This document shows positions 13,367 to 23,383 of a stretch of DNA of 64,000 bases, piece by piece. The notes below the pieces were generated by a model. That model saw only the letters and a list, made by a program, of their open reading frames with translations, had not been told where the DNA came from and did not search any database. Within the stretch, counting starts at the first letter, position 1. The number at the start of each line of letters is the position of its first letter. Source of the DNA: Eunapius fragilis (Eukaryota; Porifera; Demospongiae; Spongillida; Spongillidae); NCBI GenBank assembly GCA_963681505.1, contig OY811985.1:3560549-3624548 (forward strand), in the 5' to 3' direction. The translations under genes were made by a program, and so were the position numbers.

Positions 13367-14551
13367 GAATCGTAGAGATCTAGAAAAGCTAACGTGCGAA
13401 GTTCTCCGCCTTCGGCTAGGCGTGGCAAAGCTCGCGACGACGGGAAACAAGGCTGCCCTGGTAGAGCGCCTCTACCAGCACCTTCGCGAAACCTCTAGCG
13501 AGCCGGAGCCAGAGCGAGACGACGCGCCTGACGCTGCATCCGAATCCAGCGAGGAATCCAGCAAATCTTCGGATGAGGATGCAACGCCAGAGCCCATCGC
13601 TGAAGCCGAACGTTCTCCTCCTCCGGAACGTTCCCCTCCTCCAGAGGTGGAACCCCGACGCCGACGCAAACGCAAGGCACACGGACTGAAAAGACGTCGT
13701 CGATCGACCAGCTCTTCCTCAAGCGCCTCATCCGACTCCAGTAGCTCTTCCACCTCCAGCAGCTCGGATGGTTCGGATCACCGCAAGCGCAGGCGCTCTA
13801 CAAGACGTCACAGAAAGAGCCGCTCTATAAGCGTCACCATCGGCATCGCAGCTCTAGCTCATCCGGGTCATCGACGGACTCTCCCCTTATCTCTTGCGTG
13901 TCCACTCCAGCGAGGCGGATCGTCAAGAAGATAAAGAATAGTGAGTACGTTAACTTCGATAAGTTACTCCCACCCACAGAGGACGCGGTGCCCGGGCAAG
14001 CGGTGGCGCCCAAAAAGAGTCGCAAGGCTTCCAAGCGGCAGGTCTGCGATCTCCCAAGTTGGCTAGAGGCTTGGAATATCTTCCTGGCCATCCGAGATCA
14101 GAGGGCTCCAAAGATAGCGTTGCAACTGGTAAAATATCAGACCATCGTCTGCCAGCTGTTCTACGCTTACCCGGCTGCATCGGCTCTGAAATACGACCGG
14201 CTATTTCGGGAGGCGGCGGCTAGAAGCAAGTCGACGTTACAATGGGACGTGCTGAAGGAGGACATACTGGTCTGGTGCGTTACCCGTAACCCCTTTCGTG
14301 CCCGGCAGCAGGTGCAGAGTGGCAGCTCCATCCCTCGTCAGGGCTCAGCCACCACAGCAGCAAACGCCAGCAACCAGCAGGGGGATCGCTCCGTGCTCAC
14401 CACCACAGGCCAGGAAATCTGCTGTCGTTTTAACTATGGCAAGTGCACTAAAGGAGCCGAATGCCACTATGCCCACAAGTGCTGGGGTCACGGTTGTGGT
14501 GGGGACCACCCTGCTACAGCCTGCCCTCGCACCAAGCCGGCACCCATGTGA
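13365..14551 (+). pseudogene. Ngaro-1 ORF1 (gag-like, SAP domain and Cys/His zinc finger), frameshifted
   Basis: The start is the ATG at 13365, just inside the end of A1. The first part (13365 to about 13830) encodes a SAP-like helix-extension-helix segment (DLEKLTCEVLRLRLG..., residues about 4-40), then an acidic stretch and a long Arg/Ser/Lys-rich tract. The frame is lost between about 13825 and 13845, and the protein continues in the +2 frame to the TGA at 14549-14551. The second part has basic linkers and ends in a Cys/His cluster (CCRFNYGKCTKGAECHYAH..., then a second CxxxxC/H group), a nucleic-acid-binding finger expected of a gag-like particle protein. It overlaps the RT frame by about 250 nt. 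The SAP assignment rests on pattern only. Confidence 0.75.
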
Positions 14552-16133
14552 GCTCCAGCGAGCTCACACATTACTACGAAGCTCTACCTTCGAGCAAGAA
14601 TTAAGAAATCATCCCGACAAGGCCTGGACTTCATGGCTGCTAGCTGGCATTGACAATGGTGTTTCCACCGGATATAATGGACCACGTTTTCCGCACACTG
14701 CACGAAACCTAGCATCAGCACGTAAGCACCCAGACATCATCGACACTGAGCTAGCAAAAGAAATTGCGGCTGGACGCATCCTGGGTCCATTTTTAGAGCG
14801 TCTACTGACCAACCTGCGCACATCAGGGATGGGAGCAGTGCCTAAGAAGAATGGGAAATGGAGGGTCATCATGCACCTGTCTGCACCCGAAGGCAGCAGC
14901 ATCAATGACTTCATTGATAAAGAAGCCTTTCCCATCCACTACACCACAGTAGACGATGCAGTGGCAATGGTGTCCAGATACGGGAAAGGGTGCATGATGG
15001 CCAAGATTGACCTCAAGGCAGCATTTCGCATGGTTCCAATTGCAGCAGAAGAGTGGGACCTCCTGGGCCTTCATTGGAAGGGGATGTACTATGTAGACAC
15101 ATGCCTGCCTTTTGGCCTTCGTTCGGCTCCATACCTCTTCAACCAGTTTGCCTCTGCCCTCCACTGGATCATGGCCACCAATTATGCAGCAGATGTGATT
15201 CACTACCTGGATGATTTCCTCCTGGCGGGCCCAGCTGGACAGCCCACTTGTAGTGAGTCAGCAGAAACCATGCTCAGAGTATGTGAGAGGTTGGGTATCC
15301 CAGTTGCCTTGGACAAGCTGGAAGGTCCAGCGACCACCATCACATTCCTTGGCATCACCATCGACACTACTCTACAACAGCTGCGATTACCAACTGACAA
15401 ACTGCAAGAAATGACCATCTTAATCAAATCCTGGCTGGGAAAGCACAAAGCTACGAAGCGGGACCTTCTGTTGCTGATTGGCAAGTTGTCCTTTGCTGCC
15501 AAAGTGGTCCCATCTGGTCGTCTCTTCCTCCGTAGGCTGATAGAGCTGTCAACCACAGTCTCCAAACTACACCATCACATTCACCTTAATGTGGAGGCAA
15601 AGGAGGACATCATATGGTGGGACAGGTTTCTGCCCTCGTGGAATGGAGTATCAATCTTCCTCGACCCCAACTGGAGGGATGCAGAGACCATCAACCTATT
15701 TACAGATGCCTCGGGAACACTGGGCTATGGAGCATACTTCAACGGGGCGTGGTTCCGTGGTGACTGGTCACCTCATCAGAGACTTCCCTTGCGATCGATT
15801 CAGTGGCAGGAGTTGTTTGCCATCGTTGCAGCAGCCTGCACATGGGGACATCTCCTGCAAGGACAACGCATCACTGTGCACTGTGATAACATGGCAATAG
15901 TGCAGTCCTGGTCCAACCAGTCGGCCAGGCACCCAGGAATTCTACACCTCCTGCGAACACTGCTCTTCATCACTGCCAAGCACAGTTTTATTGTCCGCCT
16001 GGTCCACCTGCCAGGCAAACTGAACCGAATAGCGGATGCTCTCTCGCGTAATCAGTTGTCACTGTTTTCTGCCCTTGCCCCACAGGCCAACCCCCAGCCA
16101 ACACCAGTACCTCCAGAGCTGGTAGAACTCTAA
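14298..16133 (+). CDS. Ngaro-1 reverse transcriptase / RNase H
   Basis: This is an open frame of 611 codons. The first ~90 codons overlap ORF1 in another frame and may not be translated independently; expression probably needs a frameshift or reinitiation. RT core: GAVPKKNGKWRVIMHLS finger motif (14828-14880), MAKIDLKAAFRM with the first catalytic Asp (about 14998), LPFGLRSAPYLF (about 15106-15140) and YLDDFLL with the catalytic Asp pair (about 15205). RNase H: TDASGTLGYG (about 15702), QELFAIVAA (about 15808), CDNMAIVQSW (about 15881) and IADALSR (about 16028), so the D-E-D-D set is present. It copies element RNA to DNA (family role). The TAA at 16131 separates it from the recombinase. No internal stop is visible, so this is the best preserved part of the element. 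Confidence 0.88.
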   Translation: MPGSRCRVAAPSLVRAQPPQQQTPATSRGIAPCSPPQARKSAVVLTMASALKEPNATMPTSAGVTVVVGTTLLQPALAPSRHPCELQRAHTLLRSSTFEQELRNHPDKAWTSWLLAGIDNGVSTGYNGPRFPHTARNLASARKHPDIIDTELAKEIAAGRILGPFLERLLTNLRTSGMGAVPKKNGKWRVIMHLSAPEGSSINDFIDKEAFPIHYTTVDDAVAMVSRYGKGCMMAKIDLKAAFRMVPIAAEEWDLLGLHWKGMYYVDTCLPFGLRSAPYLFNQFASALHWIMATNYAADVIHYLDDFLLAGPAGQPTCSESAETMLRVCERLGIPVALDKLEGPATTITFLGITIDTTLQQLRLPTDKLQEMTILIKSWLGKHKATKRDLLLLIGKLSFAAKVVPSGRLFLRRLIELSTTVSKLHHHIHLNVEAKEDIIWWDRFLPSWNGVSIFLDPNWRDAETINLFTDASGTLGYGAYFNGAWFRGDWSPHQRLPLRSIQWQELFAIVAAACTWGHLLQGQRITVHCDNMAIVQSWSNQSARHPGILHLLRTLLFITAKHSFIVRLVHLPGKLNRIADALSRNQLSLFSALAPQANPQPTPVPPELVEL

Positions 16134-16141
16134 GTCACCAG

Positions 16142-17076
16142 ATGGAGAAGCTTCTCCGCAGAGCACTGGCCCCATCCACTTTTAACACCTACCAGCGGGG
16201 ATTAAGAGGTATTATGATTTCTGCAGCACCCACCACCGGAAACCACTCCCGGGTACAATTCGAACCTTGGCACTATTCGTGACTGACCTGAGTTTGACCC
16301 TCCAGCCAAGGACAATTCAGGTGTACATATCAGCAGTGTCCTACCTACACCACGTGAATGGTCTTGAAAGTCCAACAACCAACAACCCGGTGATCAAGCT
16401 CCTGGTCCAAGGTGTCGAACGTTCCATGCCTGCAGCCCACCTCAAACCAAAACGTCAGCCAATCACCAACAAGATTCTAGGACAGATGCTGTCACAGCTG
16501 GACAGGGACCACAGAACAGCTCACGATCACCTGATGCTCAAAGCAGCCATCACATTGGGGTTCTTCGGTCTGCTAAGGGTCAGCGAGTTCACAGTGGCAA
16601 ACCAGCATGGGTTCAACCCTGAACAGCACCTTACCATGGAGGATATTACCATGCTTAAGGACAGCATGGTAGTCACCATCAGGAGGTCTAAGACTGACCA
16701 GAAGGGTGAAGGTTGCCAGATCCACATCGGACAGACACACACCAAGTGCTGCCCACACTTTGCAATGCAGAGGTACCTAGGTCAGGTGACACAATCTGCA
16801 AGAAAACCCCTATTTCTGTTTCAATCAGGGACAGCCCTCACAGCAAGGGCACTGAGATTGGTACTGCATCACCTGATACGAAAGTGTGGCTATAGCACAA
16901 AACTGTATAACACCCACAGCCTATGCATAGGAGCAGCAACAGCAGCGGCTAGGATTGGTCTACCACCTGAGGACATCAAGATCCTAGGCAGATGGCGTAG
17001 CGAAGCCTACAAGGTTTACACACGTCACCCCTTGACACAGCCTTCAAACAGTGCAGTCATAGCATCAGCTCAGTAA
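16142..17076 (+). pseudogene. Ngaro-1 tyrosine recombinase, frameshifted and lacking a catalytic Arg
   Basis: The N-terminal helical (core-binding) part starts at the ATG at 16142 in frame 2. It loses its frame near 16255-16262 and continues in frame 1 (open from 16267 to 17076). Catalytic landmarks: Arg I in LLRVSEF (about 16575), Lys in RRSKTDQK (about 16687), His of THSLC (about 16915), LGRWRSEAY (about 16984) and the Tyr of YKVYTRHP (about 17010). The position after HSL that is Arg in working enzymes reads TGC (Cys) at 16924-16926, one CpG-type C-to-T change from CGC. The enzyme joins the circular DNA intermediate to the target (family role). With the frameshift and this loss it should be dead. 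Confidence 0.85.
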
Positions 17077-17186
17077 CATTTTGGCACATGCACACACAAT
17101 GTTTATGTACTACCATGATGTACCCCATGCCTGGAACCAAACCACTTAAATCCTATTGGGGAAAATATTTACAATATAACTTGGGC

Positions 17187-18093
17187 GGCACCCTCTGGGC
17201 TTCTACCCCAATAGCCACCTAACCATTGCCAGCGTAATGGTTTGGAACGCAGGCTGACCCAATGATAGCCAGCGCTTATCATTGGTCCTTGCTGGCTAGG
17301 TAGCAAACGTCCAGCTGCGGCTGCTGCCTGCCCCTCAGTGGGCAAAAAAACAACGAAATTGAACATGGGCAGAATTCGGGTAACCTTAAACCATGCTTTC
17401 ATACTCAATGCATGGGGAGCATCCCAGGGAAAGCATTAAGGGGTGTTTAGGTATACAGTAAGTAAACATTGTTTAATGTTGGTGGGAATGCTACCCTCAG
17501 GAAGGTTATAGCTCTGCCTGTTGATGAGCCCTCCCCAGCTATACAGCCTATTCAGCCTATCAACCACAACAACCAAAATAAGGTTTTCTTAGGGGTTTGG
17601 TCCCAGGCATTATTTAAGAGAGGTCTGGGAAGGGTGACTCAGTCATCAGCCACTGCAGCTACAAAGTCATCCAACCCACTTCTCCCATCTGTACCTGTAT
17701 GCACACAATATACATGTATTTGCTTATGTGTATCATGTATACTTTCTATCATTAACTTCCACAGGCAGGTGGCACCCTCTGGGCTTCTACCCCAATAGCC
17801 ACCTAACCATTGCCAGCATAATGGTTTGGAACGCAGGCTGACCCAATGATAGCCAGCGCTTATCATTGGTCCTTGCTGGCTAGGTAGCAAACGTCCAGCT
17901 GCGGCTGCTGCCTGCCCCTCAGTGGGCAAAAAAAACAACGAAATTGAACATGGGCAGAATTCGGGTAACCTTAAACCTAGCCTCGTCCCCAGGCCGTCTT
18001 TTTTCCCAAACTTTAATTGACGGCCTGGGGACGAGGCTACCTTAAACCATGCTTTCATACTCAATGCATGGGGAGCATCCCAGGGAAAGCATT
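17187..18093 (+). repeat. Ngaro-1 split direct repeats B1-A2-B2
   Basis: B1 (17187-17437) and B2 (17771-18093) share the same ~250 bp from GGCACCCTCTGGG to GGGAAAGCATT. A2 (17440-17670) repeats A1. B2 is longer because a 62-bp MITE sits in it. The A2-B2 spacer (17671-17770) is unique in the window. The A1...B1A2B2 order is directly visible. Confidence 0.9.
17978..18039. mobile_element. 62-bp MITE with perfect 21-bp TIRs inside Ngaro-1 repeat B2
   Basis: The termini TAGCCTCGTCCCCAGGCCGTC and its exact reverse complement flank a 20-nt loop. The bases CCTTAAACC are present on both sides (17969-17977 and 18040-18048) but only once at the corresponding place in B1, so this is a 9-bp target duplication (8 bp if the outer C is counted with the element). 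The insertion is younger than the Ngaro insertion because B1 lacks it. Confidence 0.85.
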
Positions 18094-18143
18094 AATTGCC
18101 GATTTAAGTAACTACTTTCCAGTTCAGCTTTTAAACTACTTAC

Positions 18144-19176
18144 CAGTACAGCTTTTAAGATCTGCATCAAGTAGATAACCAGAGTTACATGAGCAGTGAT
18201 AGCTTCCTATGGTGTTGATGCAATTCTGATTGCATCCACCATTATCCACAGTGCACTCATTGATATCTGGAATAGAATAGTAAGAACTGTCATAATAGCA
18301 AAGATGAATAAATACTTACCATTACAGCTTTTGAGATCTACATCAAGTATGTAACCAGAATTACATGAGCAGTGATAGCTTCCTATGGTGTTGATGCAAT
18401 TCTGAATGCATCCACCATTATCCACAGTGCACTCATTGATGTCTGAAATAGAATAGTAAGAACTGTCATAATGGCAAAGATGAATAAATACTTACCATTA
18501 CAGGTTTTGAGATCTGCATCAAGTAGATAACCAGAGTTACATGAGCAGTGATAGCTTCCTATGGTGTTGATGCAATTCTGACTGCATCCTCCATTACCCA
18601 AGGTGCACTCATTGATATCTTAAATAGACAAGTATAGAATTATAGAACTACCACAATTGTCAATTTAAGTAACAACTTTCCAGTTCAGCTTTTAAACTAC
18701 TTACCAGTACAGCTTTTCAGATTTGCATCAAGTAGATAACCAGAGTTACATGAGCACTGATAGCTTCCTATGGTGTTGATGCAATTCTGATTGCATCCAC
18801 CATTATTTACAGTGCACTCATTGATGTCTGAAATCGAATAGTAAGAACTGTCGTAATGGCAAAGATGAATAAATACTTACCATTACAGGTTTTGAGATCT
18901 ACATCAAGTACATAACCTGAATTACATGAGCAGTGATAGCTTCCTATGGTGTTGATGCAATTCTGATTGCATCCACCATTATTCAATGTGCACTCATTGA
19001 TATCTTAAACAGAAAGATATTGAATTGGATGGTCAATTTAAATTAGTACTTACCATTACAGGTTTTGAGATCCACATCAAGTAGATAACCAGTGTAACAT
19101 GAGCAGTAATAGCTTCCTATGGTGTTGGTGCAATTTTGGCCGCATCCGCTGGTATTCAATGTGCACTCGTCAATGT
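18144..19176 (-). CDS. Giant EGF-repeat gene, exons 73-78
   Basis: Six 123-nt phase 1-1 cbEGF exons: 18144-18266, 18320-18442, 18496-18618, 18705-18827, 18881-19003, 19054-19176. Exons 73-75 resemble exons 56-59. Exon 78 is the most divergent: it begins DIDEC, replaces the GGC segment by a Thr-Ser-Gly-Cys type sequence and has extra Tyr residues. No further 123-nt exon is visible above 19176, so exon 78 is the first of this subfamily in transcription order. The next recognisable EGF exons, of a different type, start 4.2 kb upstream (23384). Confidence 0.88.
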
Positions 19177-19719
19177 CTGAAAAATATACAATTTACCTTA
19201 TGTTCTGCACACCAAATTACATGTACTATAATGGAAATAACATGGAGACAAACCATGCCTTCTATAAAGATTAATCCTTTCTGGTTTACATCTTACATGA
19301 CTATCACATATGTATGGTGTCATTCACTCTTGTCATTGAATGACATTTATTTACTGCGCATCCTTTTTAATGACATTTAAGCTTGACTTTCTATATGGAA
19401 CCCATGATTTCTGGTTCTGTGTGCAGTGGTTTGAATGAGCTGGTTCAATGATATGTACGATTTTTAAATTTCATGAAGTCAGCAGCTTTTGTAATTTTGG
19501 TAACAGAAAACTTTGGAGAACTGGAATTGTTCTTATTACGATTGCCCCTTGTGGCTGTTTTGGGGGACAATAACCATTTTCCAATGAGTGATAAAATTCA
19601 CAGGCATTTCTAGTTGAATATCTTCGGTTTTGGATAACAAAATGTATCTGTATTTTCTTCTTAAATCTTACTATGTGCCAGTGGGTTCATGAATTATTCA
19701 TTCATCACTTGTGTATTTC
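19177..19719. other. AT-rich stretch without recognisable gene
   Basis: An intron of the EGF gene (if the two arrays are one gene) or an intergenic spacer. I see only short open frames without family resemblance. Confidence 0.5.
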
Positions 19720-20770
19720 TTATCAGGTGAAGATTTGATGAAAAGTGGGGCCTTGACCACCAAGTATTGCATTCAGTGCTTGTTCACTTCACTGCCAAAC
19801 TTTGATGGGCTATTTCCATGTAATGTGAATAATTGTCCACAACTAAAAGGCACTGATGTATACCATTTTTTCACGTAAATAAGTCCACAGCTACTTTTGC
19901 CACAGATACAAAGGCATTAATGGTGGGATTACTTGTAGTGATTGAGCATGCTGTGTTCTATGTTACTTTCAATATGGTAACTATTTTCAAGCTGCCTGCA
20001 TACACCTATACACCAGAATGTCTGCAATCCTTTGATTTGCATTTTAAAATTCCCAAATGGATAGAAAGCAGTTTCCCTAGCATCTCAGAGTGCAAACTGG
20101 CCTGCTTCCTGTCAACAAGTCCACTGGATATAATGAGAACTCATTTGCTACAGGGTAGTACAATGTGATTGGCCTATGCAAGACATTCTTGTGTGGCCAT
20201 CCTGACTTAAGGAATCCAACAATATGTTTGCACACTTCATCTTTCTGTTTAACTGGGTGGTGATGCTCCACAAAATTTACGTAGCACAAGTTCCTTCCTG
20301 CAGGTGCAGCATCGTTTTTTTATGGAGAGGAAACTGCCACAACTGGTGCACAAGACAGAGTATCAGCCACGACTAAAACCTTTCCTGGAATATGAGATAC
20401 TGAGTAAATCTCATCAGTCTAAGAGGTAAGAAGTGATATCATTGGTATAGATAATTAAAAATGATGTTTGTTTTGTCCTACAAAGAGCTGTGAAAATTTC
20501 ATAAGTAGGTTTACATATACCATTTCCAACAATGGGGGAACTTTACTTGTGTCCCCTCGGTGATTTTATTTGTTGAATAGCATTGAAACTGGCTTAACTC
20601 CATTTTCATCACACATCTGTCCCAGGAATTTGATGCTCGTTTTGGATAGCTCACACTTGTTTCTATTGAGGAGAGACAACAGGTTCAGAAATTCCTTAAG
20701 AGCATTCATTAAGCAGCTCATCATGCCCTGAAATCTGAACATCAAACTGCACTATTAGTAGTAAGAGGAA
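19720..20770 (-). pseudogene. Decayed Gypsy-type pol fragment (RT thumb, RNase H-integrase linker, integrase core)
   Basis: Read on the minus strand, about 20770-20570 resembles the end of a Gypsy RT: a SGHDELL-like segment followed by KCELSKTSIKFLGQ and DENGVKP. At 20289-20077 there is an open stretch resembling the linker before the integrase zinc finger (FLKSGWP ... ANEFSLYPVDLLTGSR). About 19910-19720 carries an integrase-core-like VAVDLFT and LVVDNYSH, which includes the first acidic residue of the DDE triad. Stops and frame changes interrupt all parts, and RNase H is not seen. Order and orientation are consistent with one minus-strand element. Identification is by motif memory only. Confidence 0.6.
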
Positions 20771-20854
20771 TGCAAGGCACCTATAAAGCAGCATCCAAGA
20801 TGGCACACAAAAACACCAAACACATATAATTCAGCTTCAAACCAACAGAGATGC

Positions 20855-21180
20855 ACACACTGTGGGAAGAACAAAGCTCATGTGTCCAGCAACATAAGCA
20901 ACATGTTTTATAATTAAATGCTTCAAAATTGGAATTTCCAGTCTTTATGCAGAGACATCAACTTGATTTTAAAAAGAAGCAGTTGATTTGGACACAATAC
21001 AGGCATGTGAATATGGAAGTAAAAATCGGACCATCAAAGTGCAAGGAAATCCATGGACAGTGAAACTTACCCTCAATATGCATCCTATGATCTTCAAGAT
21101 TGACACTGAAGAGGATGTCACAGTAATTGTAGAAAAAGATTATAATATGGAACAAGATGCTCCACTGAATCCCTCAACAA
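20855..21180 (+). pseudogene. Decayed Gypsy-type gag zinc knuckle / protease fragment
   Basis: On the plus strand CTHCGKNKAH (about 20855-20890) and, after a frame change, an NFQSLCRD segment (about 20930) look like paired zinc knuckles. VKLTLN...FKIDTEEDVTVI (about 21058-21130) resembles the retropepsin active-site region, with the usual catalytic DTG reading DTE. The orientation is opposite to the adjacent pol remnant, so this is a second element or an inverted piece of the same one. It is not functional. Confidence 0.55.
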
Positions 21181-22134
21181 AGTCAAAATCAACAACAGTT
21201 GCATGGATAGCATGGATATGGCCAGTTTATTGCTAGAATGACATATGAGGAGGATGTATATGTGAGAGGGGGGGGGGGGGGGGTCATCAGCAAGCCCTAG
21301 TGGGATGACCAGCAATTGACTAGTGACAGTGGTAGAAAATATAAACAAGGAGTTGAAGCCAAGTTTCCAGAACTCTTCCATGGCCTAGGAAAGCTTAATT
21401 GAAACAACCAGATAAAAGGGTGTGCAGCCTTCTTCTCTTTCCAAATCAAGAGGAGTAGCATTTACCCCTTTTACCCGAGGTAAAACTAGAACTGCAAAGA
21501 ATGGAAGAACTATGAGTGATATCAAAGGTGAATAATCCAACAGAATCTGTGCAAACATGGTTGTGGTCCAAACTGAATTGAGCTGCCAGAATTTGTGTGG
21601 ACCTAACAAAGCGTAATGCAGGTGTGAGCAGAGAACGTCACATTCTGCCTTCCCGAGCACAGCTTAACACAACGGGGTGCGCATTCAGGATTCTGGCAGA
21701 TTGAATAGGCACCTGGGTATAGTATACACTCCTCAATATTTATCACTATTTGGAAGATATTGTTTCAAGAAGCTTTCCATAATTCTCGCTCGTTTCACAC
21801 CCATTTATAAATCACTGGCGCGAATCGGGCGGGAAACCTTGCACGCACTTTGAACAGCTATCACTCCGTAACGGATGAAGTAAAAATTAACAAACTGAAC
21901 AAATCAATAGCGACAGGACTCTTCTACCTATGTACCAAAATTTGAAGCGATTTGACCTTCCTACCTGAAGATTGAGCTGTATTGAACCCTATTGGGTATC
22001 GGACCTAGTAACATCGGTACCCCGAAGAGTAAAAGGCTGGCTGGCATACACGGTTCGACTTCCTGCCGATTTATCGCCTGCAACTCAAAAATACGGGTGA
22101 AAATCCTGTAAACTAAAGTTTTACGCATATTCAT
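21181..22134. other. Non-coding stretch with a 16-G run
   Basis: It contains a G homopolymer at 21268-21283 and otherwise unrecognised, probably transposon-derived sequence. No gene is supported. Confidence 0.5.
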
Positions 22135-22600
22135 TTCAGTTGCTTCTGCCAAATCGCAGGTCTTGCTCCCGAAGTTGAAAAGGGCTGCAACTTTGGTTGT
22201 AAGGACCGCATGCGCCCTGCTGATATCCTAGTGCCTAATTGGTCTTTATCTCGCCTGGCAGCCTTCGACCTTAAGGTTATCAACCCGCTTAATTCAGACA
22301 GTATTCTTGAAGCGAGCATGATTCCAGGATCCACAGCTGAGAAGGGGGAAAGGGACAAGCATTTGAAGAATGATGGTCCCTGCAATGAATGGGGAGGTCT
22401 TGCATCCCTCTTGTAGTGGAAGCGTATGGTGGATGGGGCCAGGAGGCTGTTTCCATGTTTGCCCGTTTGAGCAAATTGCTGAGTTTGCGCCAGAGACAAT
22501 CATGCTCGGCAGCACTAAATGAACTATATTGCCACCTGTCAGTTGTCTTGATGTGACAGAATGCACAGGCGCTGCTGGCTCACGCTGCAGGGGCTCGTTG
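22135..22600 (+). pseudogene. LINE 3' fragment (C-terminal RPADILV...AAFD domain)
   Basis: The segment MRPADILVPNWSLSRLAAFD (22210 onward) followed in another frame by CIPLVVEAYGGWGQEA and ARLSKLL matches the minus-strand LINE at 58673-59104 and the plus-strand fragment at 58150-58520. It corresponds to the C-terminal domain downstream of RT in a non-LTR element family common in marine invertebrates (from memory, unverified). There are several frameshifts; it is a dead 5'-truncated copy. Confidence 0.6.
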
Positions 22601-23383
22601 AATATTATGTATTTATTTATGCATGTATTAATATTTGTAAATACATTATTATTATTATCATTATTATTAATCTATGACATTCAGAAACAAACAGACTAAT
22701 ATAACTTAACACAGTCACACTGAATAACAAATAAAATTAATAATAATATTAATATGCATCACTGTCCTCAAAAACAAGGCAATCTTCGCTCGCAAAGGTG
22801 CCCAGAACTGAGACAGCATTACCTCACTCTGTACGGCTACAGCGAGGCATTGAAGTAAATATGGAAAGGACTTTCACTTATTATTATAATATTATTATTA
22901 TTATGTGGCTTCAGGGTATACGCACTCTAAATTTTCCACTGTGCCTAGCTTGTACTGGTATACTAATACCATTTTCATTTGACTAGCTGTAATGGAGAGG
23001 AAAAAATTTTAATTTTTCCACTGGAATTAGCTGTCCATCTTTCTGGGCTCCATTAGAATTACAGAAGGATAATAATAATTCTATTCTATCTGAAACGATA
23101 ATAATCAATCCGAATTCAAAGTATGGTTGCTGTGTCCTAATTCTCCATTGCACTAGTATCTATTGAACTGCATTCACAAAATTTGGTATTCGCTCCATTT
23201 TCCACAACATTTATTTTAAAGGAGTTATGAGTGTATCCACTAGGGCCTCACCAATACAAATCAATATTTTTCATTTGTGTGCAGGATAATGTACTATTTG
23301 TGCATAATTGCAAACTTATCCAGAGGTCAGCTGAATATGGTTTGTCATGTACACTGGTACACATCACCATACAAAGGCCTCAC
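22601..23383. other. AT-rich spacer with a decayed EGF unit
   Basis: ATT-rich simple sequence at about 22640-22910. At about 23235-23340 the text resembles the intron/exon unit of the second EGF array (GGGCCTCACCAATACAAATC against GGGCCTCACCATTGCAAGTC), so a decayed unit probably lies here. No intact exon. Confidence 0.45.

Larger units (their letters stand above)
13117..18093 (+). mobile_element. Ngaro-type tyrosine-recombinase retrotransposon no. 1, inserted in an EGF intron
   Basis: A 4.98-kb element lies antisense to the EGF gene. It carries gag-like, reverse transcriptase/RNase H and tyrosine recombinase (YR) regions and ends in split direct repeats: A1 (13117-13366), internal region, B1 (17187-17437), A2 (17440-17670), B2 (17771-18093). 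The A1-internal-B1A2B2 order is the diagnostic layout of Ngaro/PAT-like YR retrotransposons, which integrate through a circular intermediate (family knowledge). The uninterrupted paralogous intron at 18650-18670 shows the empty site. Flanks join at a shared AA (13115-13116 and 18094-18095), the same AA occurs at the B1/A2 junction (17438-17439), and there is no longer target duplication. At least two frameshifts and a lost recombinase arginine make the copy inactive. There is no methyltransferase, against a canonical DIRS1 type. Confidence 0.9.

Noticed and set aside
13416-16018. Long minus-strand ORFs across Ngaro-1 (for example 14609-14935 and 14823-15203)
   Set aside because: They are antisense shadows of the SR-rich gag and RT frames and have no domain resemblance.
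13117-18093. DIRS1-type classification for the YR element
   Set aside because: No methyltransferase, no inverted terminal repeats and no internal complementary region. The A1...B1A2B2 split direct repeats point to the Ngaro/PAT layout.
19099-19380. Plus-strand 93-residue ORF over exon 78
   Set aside because: It is antisense to an EGF exon and otherwise featureless.
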